A stretch of DNA of 64,000 bases from Mesodorylaimus sp. YZB2_4. Taxonomy: Eukaryota > Nematoda > Enoplea > Dorylaimida > Dorylaimidae. The stretch is taken from assembly GCA_030248295.1 (NCBI GenBank), contig JASANH010000900.1, forward strand, positions 62,001-126,000, in the 5' to 3' direction. Below are positions 60,601 through 64,000 of the stretch, piece after piece. Under the pieces are notes generated by a model. That model ran no database searches, was not told the DNA's origin, and saw only the letters and a program-made list of their open reading frames with translations. Positions within the stretch are counted from its first letter, which is position 1. Every line of letters begins with the position of its first letter. Position numbers and translations under genes: made by a program.

Positions 60601-63600
60601 ACTGCACACTGCATTTACGTGCAGCAGTATGCACTCCTGTACATGCACTACTGCACACGCACATGCAATGAATTTGCAGAGCAATGCATATGTGCATGCA
60701 GCAGTATGGACAATGACGGACTGCAACCTTCACTCTGCCATTCCTGTGTTTCCATATCAGGATCAGCACATCTCGTGCAGCCATAATCTTTATCGCATCC
60801 CCCTCGCCTCATTGACTCATCACTTCTTCTCCCTCACTTCATCACCGCATCAATCTGCCAATCTGCCATTGCACGCACCGTCAATTCGTATTCATCAAAT
60901 CCGTGCACTGCACTGCATTCCATACCCCACCTCATCGATACGGTCCCCCTTTCCTTACAAAAACCAGCCCCCTTTCTCTACTCTATAATATAACTGGACT
61001 AATACTCACCTACACGCAGAAAATACCTAGCCCCCCTCGGCAGCCTTGTCACGCACGGATACAAGAAAACTAAACATAGTCATCTATTCGGCGACACTCA
61101 GACGCCAATGTATCTTATCGTCTTGTGTTCCAGTTTTCTTTCACCCCACAATCCCCTCTCGCCACCCGTCGATCAAACAAAAACACCCAAAAACATCCAT
61201 TTCATATTATTCCTAGACCAAAAACCTACAGTCTCCGAGTCGAAATGCGACCAAAAGGCGATTACATTACGATAAAAAAGAAAAAAAAAACGAGGCCATT
61301 CGAATTCTTCGCCAACTATGCCCTTTCTTTTCATCATGAGAAACATTTTTCCCACGTCTCTCACCTTCTCCCAAAACCGTTACCTGACCTTATTTTCGTC
61401 AAAAATTTATTTCCTACGTATTAGGTCGAATAAAAAGAAAAATCGATCAACTTCTTTCGAACTTGGTAAACGTACAGCACCTAATTTAGTGGCGCACCAG
61501 GGGTAATTGCGTGTCCAACCAAGCATACATTTCATATATGGGTTATTGATCAATAATTCACGCATACCTGACTCAAACGACTTTTGTTTTTCTCATAACA
61601 TTCCAATATTTAATTGATAATCAATTAAATTACCTCTTTTTTATGAGATGCGCCCTTACACTTCTCCTAATCCTGAATACAAACTCGTTTTCGTTCCAGT
61701 TCAACAAGCCCTCTCATCCGACTCTTCCTCTTCTTCAAAACCTTTTCATCAACTAAAGTGCACTTTTCTCATCTTGTACATTTTCAAAATACCCCTTCAA
61801 GAACTCTTGAAAAATTTTCATTCCTATCCCATGTAAAAAATATCCAACAACCAATCCAAAATCATCACCGTCCTTTTGCCCCCCTTTTCAAACGTTTCCT
61901 TGACAAATTACCTTTTCATTTATCAAAATAGCATATAAACAAAAAACCCTACGCAAACTTTATCCAAATGTTTGCACACTCTCGAAAACGTGTCAAATTT
62001 TCTAAAATTTTATATTCTCTATTCAATTTATCATTCGTTTGATCGAAAAGGATCGAGTCAAGACTTAAAATGAATCGAAACACATCCTTCATCCAAGCCT
62101 AAACCCTTCCCCCTATTGATGGCTTTTTAGAAAAACTTTCGAACAACATGAACGCATTTGTCATCGAGTCGGGACCCCCTCCCTTCCCCCATTCCAAAGC
62201 ATCAGTTACACCATCCTATGGTTTTTTCTTTTCCTCACAAGCGGGGACGCGTGGCGGCGGAAATAAAGCGTCTTTACTTGAAAAATAACTGCACATTTGA
62301 GAAGGGCGGCTGGCTTTATTAGTGTCTCGTTTGTCTAGACCACTTCCGACCCCCCCTCGACTCATAAACCAAAAAGGCATAACAATGCTCATTTTCTTGC
62401 TTTCCGAGAAAAAAAACAAATCGATCATGAAATTCTTATGCATAGCCTTTTCAAGTCAGTCAGTGCCAGTCGGTTCTTCATCAAATCATAAAGAGAATAG
62501 TAATTAATGGCTATTTCAGACTTTGCACACACACGACACGACACGAAAGGAAATGCTCGACGGTAAAAAGACCAATGATTCTTTGAACCAAATCGACTAA
62601 TAAGCTATGCCTTCTATAAATAGGCACCGCGCGCCCGATCAAAGGCAGCCGCTTGAGAAATAATGAAACGTTTTCTGGGACAAACAACTCGCTTACCCAA
62701 GCCCCGGCCTTCGCCCGACCACCATTTCTAGCAAACAAACGACTAAACACACAAAACGATCATTCAGGATCCGAGACTGGGTGCGTAACAAATACGCCCC
62801 CCCCTGGAGATCTGTAGTGAAAATTTGGAAAACTGAAAATGCCAAAAAAACTGAACAACTGAAAATGAAAATTTACATGTCGGAAAATTACGAAACATTA
62901 TTTTTAGAGAATCTCACACCTCTTTTGGCAAACCACAAATTCAGGCAGCTATCTCCCCAAACCCTGACTTTCTGTCCCTGCTCCGCCAGCTCACCGCGCT
63001 CGAGGATGAAGGAACACATTACGCAAGAATGGCTCGTCCAAACTCTCGGATAGCTTGATCATTGGAGTGGGAGAAGGCCCCTTCGATACCCTTGTCGGAC
63101 ACTACTCTACCCCACCCACCCTCTCACCCATCCGTCACACTCCAATAGGTCCAATCGATTAGTCACTACTTTTTTTCCAACACTCTGCTCTGTACCAGTC
63201 ACTAAATTCCAACCTCTTTCAATCTTATCTCCATAAACTATAGACTACAATTTGAACGAAAAAACTCCTACAAAAAACAGACTGCAATCTGCTCACCTCC
63301 ATCATTCGCCTGACGACGTCTCGTCCAACGGCCAATCCTTGCACGAAAGTTCGCGCCGCAATAAAAGCTTTTTGTACTTGTAGTTTCATATTAGCTGGCA
63401 CATCGCCGAACGGCTTCAATCTTTCCATCTGCCCGCTCATACATTGCCAATATCGAGGTTCGAAATCGTAAGGTTGATTTAAAATTCGAAACATACGTTG
63501 ATAAAGTGTCGAATAAAATGAATCAATCGCGCGACTTAAATTAACTTTATTCAACGATCCAGATGTCGTCGCATTCGTCGCATGCAATTGACTCGACGGA

Positions 63601-63739
63601 CCATTACCGTAATAATGAGTCAGGTTGTCAAATAGGCCAGCGAAAATATCCGAATTCTGTTCGTATAATAAACCGTAAGTCCGCAAAAACATACTGTGCA
63701 AATCTCGACGTGCGTTTGATATCAGTTCACGAAAAAAGC
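54607..63739 (-). CDS. Glypican, GPC4/6 or Dally-like type, 5' partial
   Basis: Visible exons are 63739-63297, 59643-59478, 56615-56485, 56222-55771 and 55717-54607, all phase-consistent, about 767 residues. Exon 1 seen has the family blocks [23 protein letters not shown] and [16 protein letters not shown]. The second has the cysteine block YCPHCRG, C-S-N-F-C and [14 protein letters not shown]. The third has [20 protein letters not shown]. The fourth opens F-S-E-C-G-A-P, followed by a very basic glycine/glutamine-rich insert and C-N-D-D. The last carries acidic Ser-Gly sites ([11 protein letters not shown]) for glycosaminoglycan chains, a Ser/Thr-rich stalk, and a hydrophobic end ([16 protein letters not shown]) that fits a GPI signal. 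Glypicans are cell-surface heparan sulfate proteoglycans acting on Wnt, Hedgehog and BMP signals. The signal peptide exon lies beyond base 63739. Confidence 0.92.
59645..59740 (+). repeat. Partial SINE-like fragment in a glypican intron
   Basis: A perfect B box, GGTTCGACTCCC, is followed by TCCTAGGGAAGCCCTTTTATAATG, but the A-box part is weak. Confidence 0.35.
60583..60700 (-). promoter_or_regulatory. Cluster of four UGCAUG motifs in a glypican intron
   Basis: CATGCA occurs on the plus strand at 60583, 60642, 60662 and 60695, which is UGCAUG in the transcript. RBFOX-family splicing factors bind this hexamer. The surrounding region is rich in TGCA generally, so low complexity is an alternative reason. 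Confidence 0.4.
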
Positions 63740-64000
63740 CTAAAAACAGGTTGGTCAGGTGATTTTATCTGCAAAAAACCAGGTCCGGGAACTGGCTGGA
63801 CAGAGGCAAAAGAGGGCCATGATGTGACTGAAGCCATGACATAGGGTGGGGATACACAGAGGCGAGGGTAGACTGATGCTTGCTATAGGGTAGATAAGGG
63901 ACGCAGGGCTGACAGAGATTAACCGAGGGACCACAGGTAGGGCCCACGCGGTAATACATAGTGCATCCTGCAACACCGCACTCGAGAGCGAAGGGACACA

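Noticed and set aside
1..64000. CRISPR arrays, rRNA genes, bacterial operons or phage modules
   Set aside because: No regularly spaced direct repeats and no rRNA-like sequence; spliceosomal introns and animal protein families throughout.

Overview
The window looks like nuclear DNA of a small invertebrate animal. Its genes are interrupted by short spliceosomal introns with GTAAGT-type donors and pyrimidine-TTTCAG or TTTAG acceptors. The protein families are animal ones: a DEG/ENaC channel, a peptide-type GPCR, a receptor tyrosine phosphatase, a glypican and ankyrin repeats. Repeats are typical of metazoans: tRNA-derived SINE-like copies, short TIR elements and an LTR retrotransposon. An ecdysozoan such as a nematode or tardigrade fits best, but that is inference. 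Exon joins given here were made by hand from splice signals, reading phase and paralogue comparison.

Layout. 1-1770 (+): the 3' part of a DEG/ENaC channel gene. 1.8-7.6 kb: no gene found, one short palindrome. 7.6-9.9 kb (+): a two-exon rhodopsin-family GPCR with a SINE-like repeat in its intron. 12.5-13.9 kb (-): an unrecognised basic protein. 14.2-35.8 kb: a one-directional (-) cluster of at least eight small four-helix membrane protein genes plus one clear pseudogene and two possible relics. In every intact member the first intron lies in the same place, phase 1, in or just after the last membrane helix, so the second exon encodes the C-terminal tail. Three members also carry AATAAA in that intron, at or just after the unspliced stop, which suggests alternative tails. 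38.2-39.2 kb (-): a secreted protein of unknown family. 40.3-42.0 kb (-): an ankyrin-repeat protein.

44.8-48.3 kb (+): a 12-exon receptor-type protein tyrosine phosphatase-like gene. All splice sites and the HCSAGIQR loop are intact, but it has one in-frame TAG and one single-base frame break, and its WPD and KNRY motifs are altered. 48.9-52.7 kb: the remains of an LTR retrotransposon gag on the minus strand, with a fold-back copy of part of itself. Into this gag three DNA elements are nested one inside another, and each junction can be read from its target-site duplication. 54.6-63.7 kb (-): a glypican of the GPC4/6 or Dally-like type, five exons visible, with the 5' end outside the window. 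Its two large introns are C-rich on the plus strand and contain a cluster of UGCAUG motifs in transcript orientation.

The genes do not form a pathway. The shared logic is the tandem expansion of the four-helix family and the heavy repeat load between genes. No CRISPR array, rRNA gene or convincing functional tRNA gene was found.
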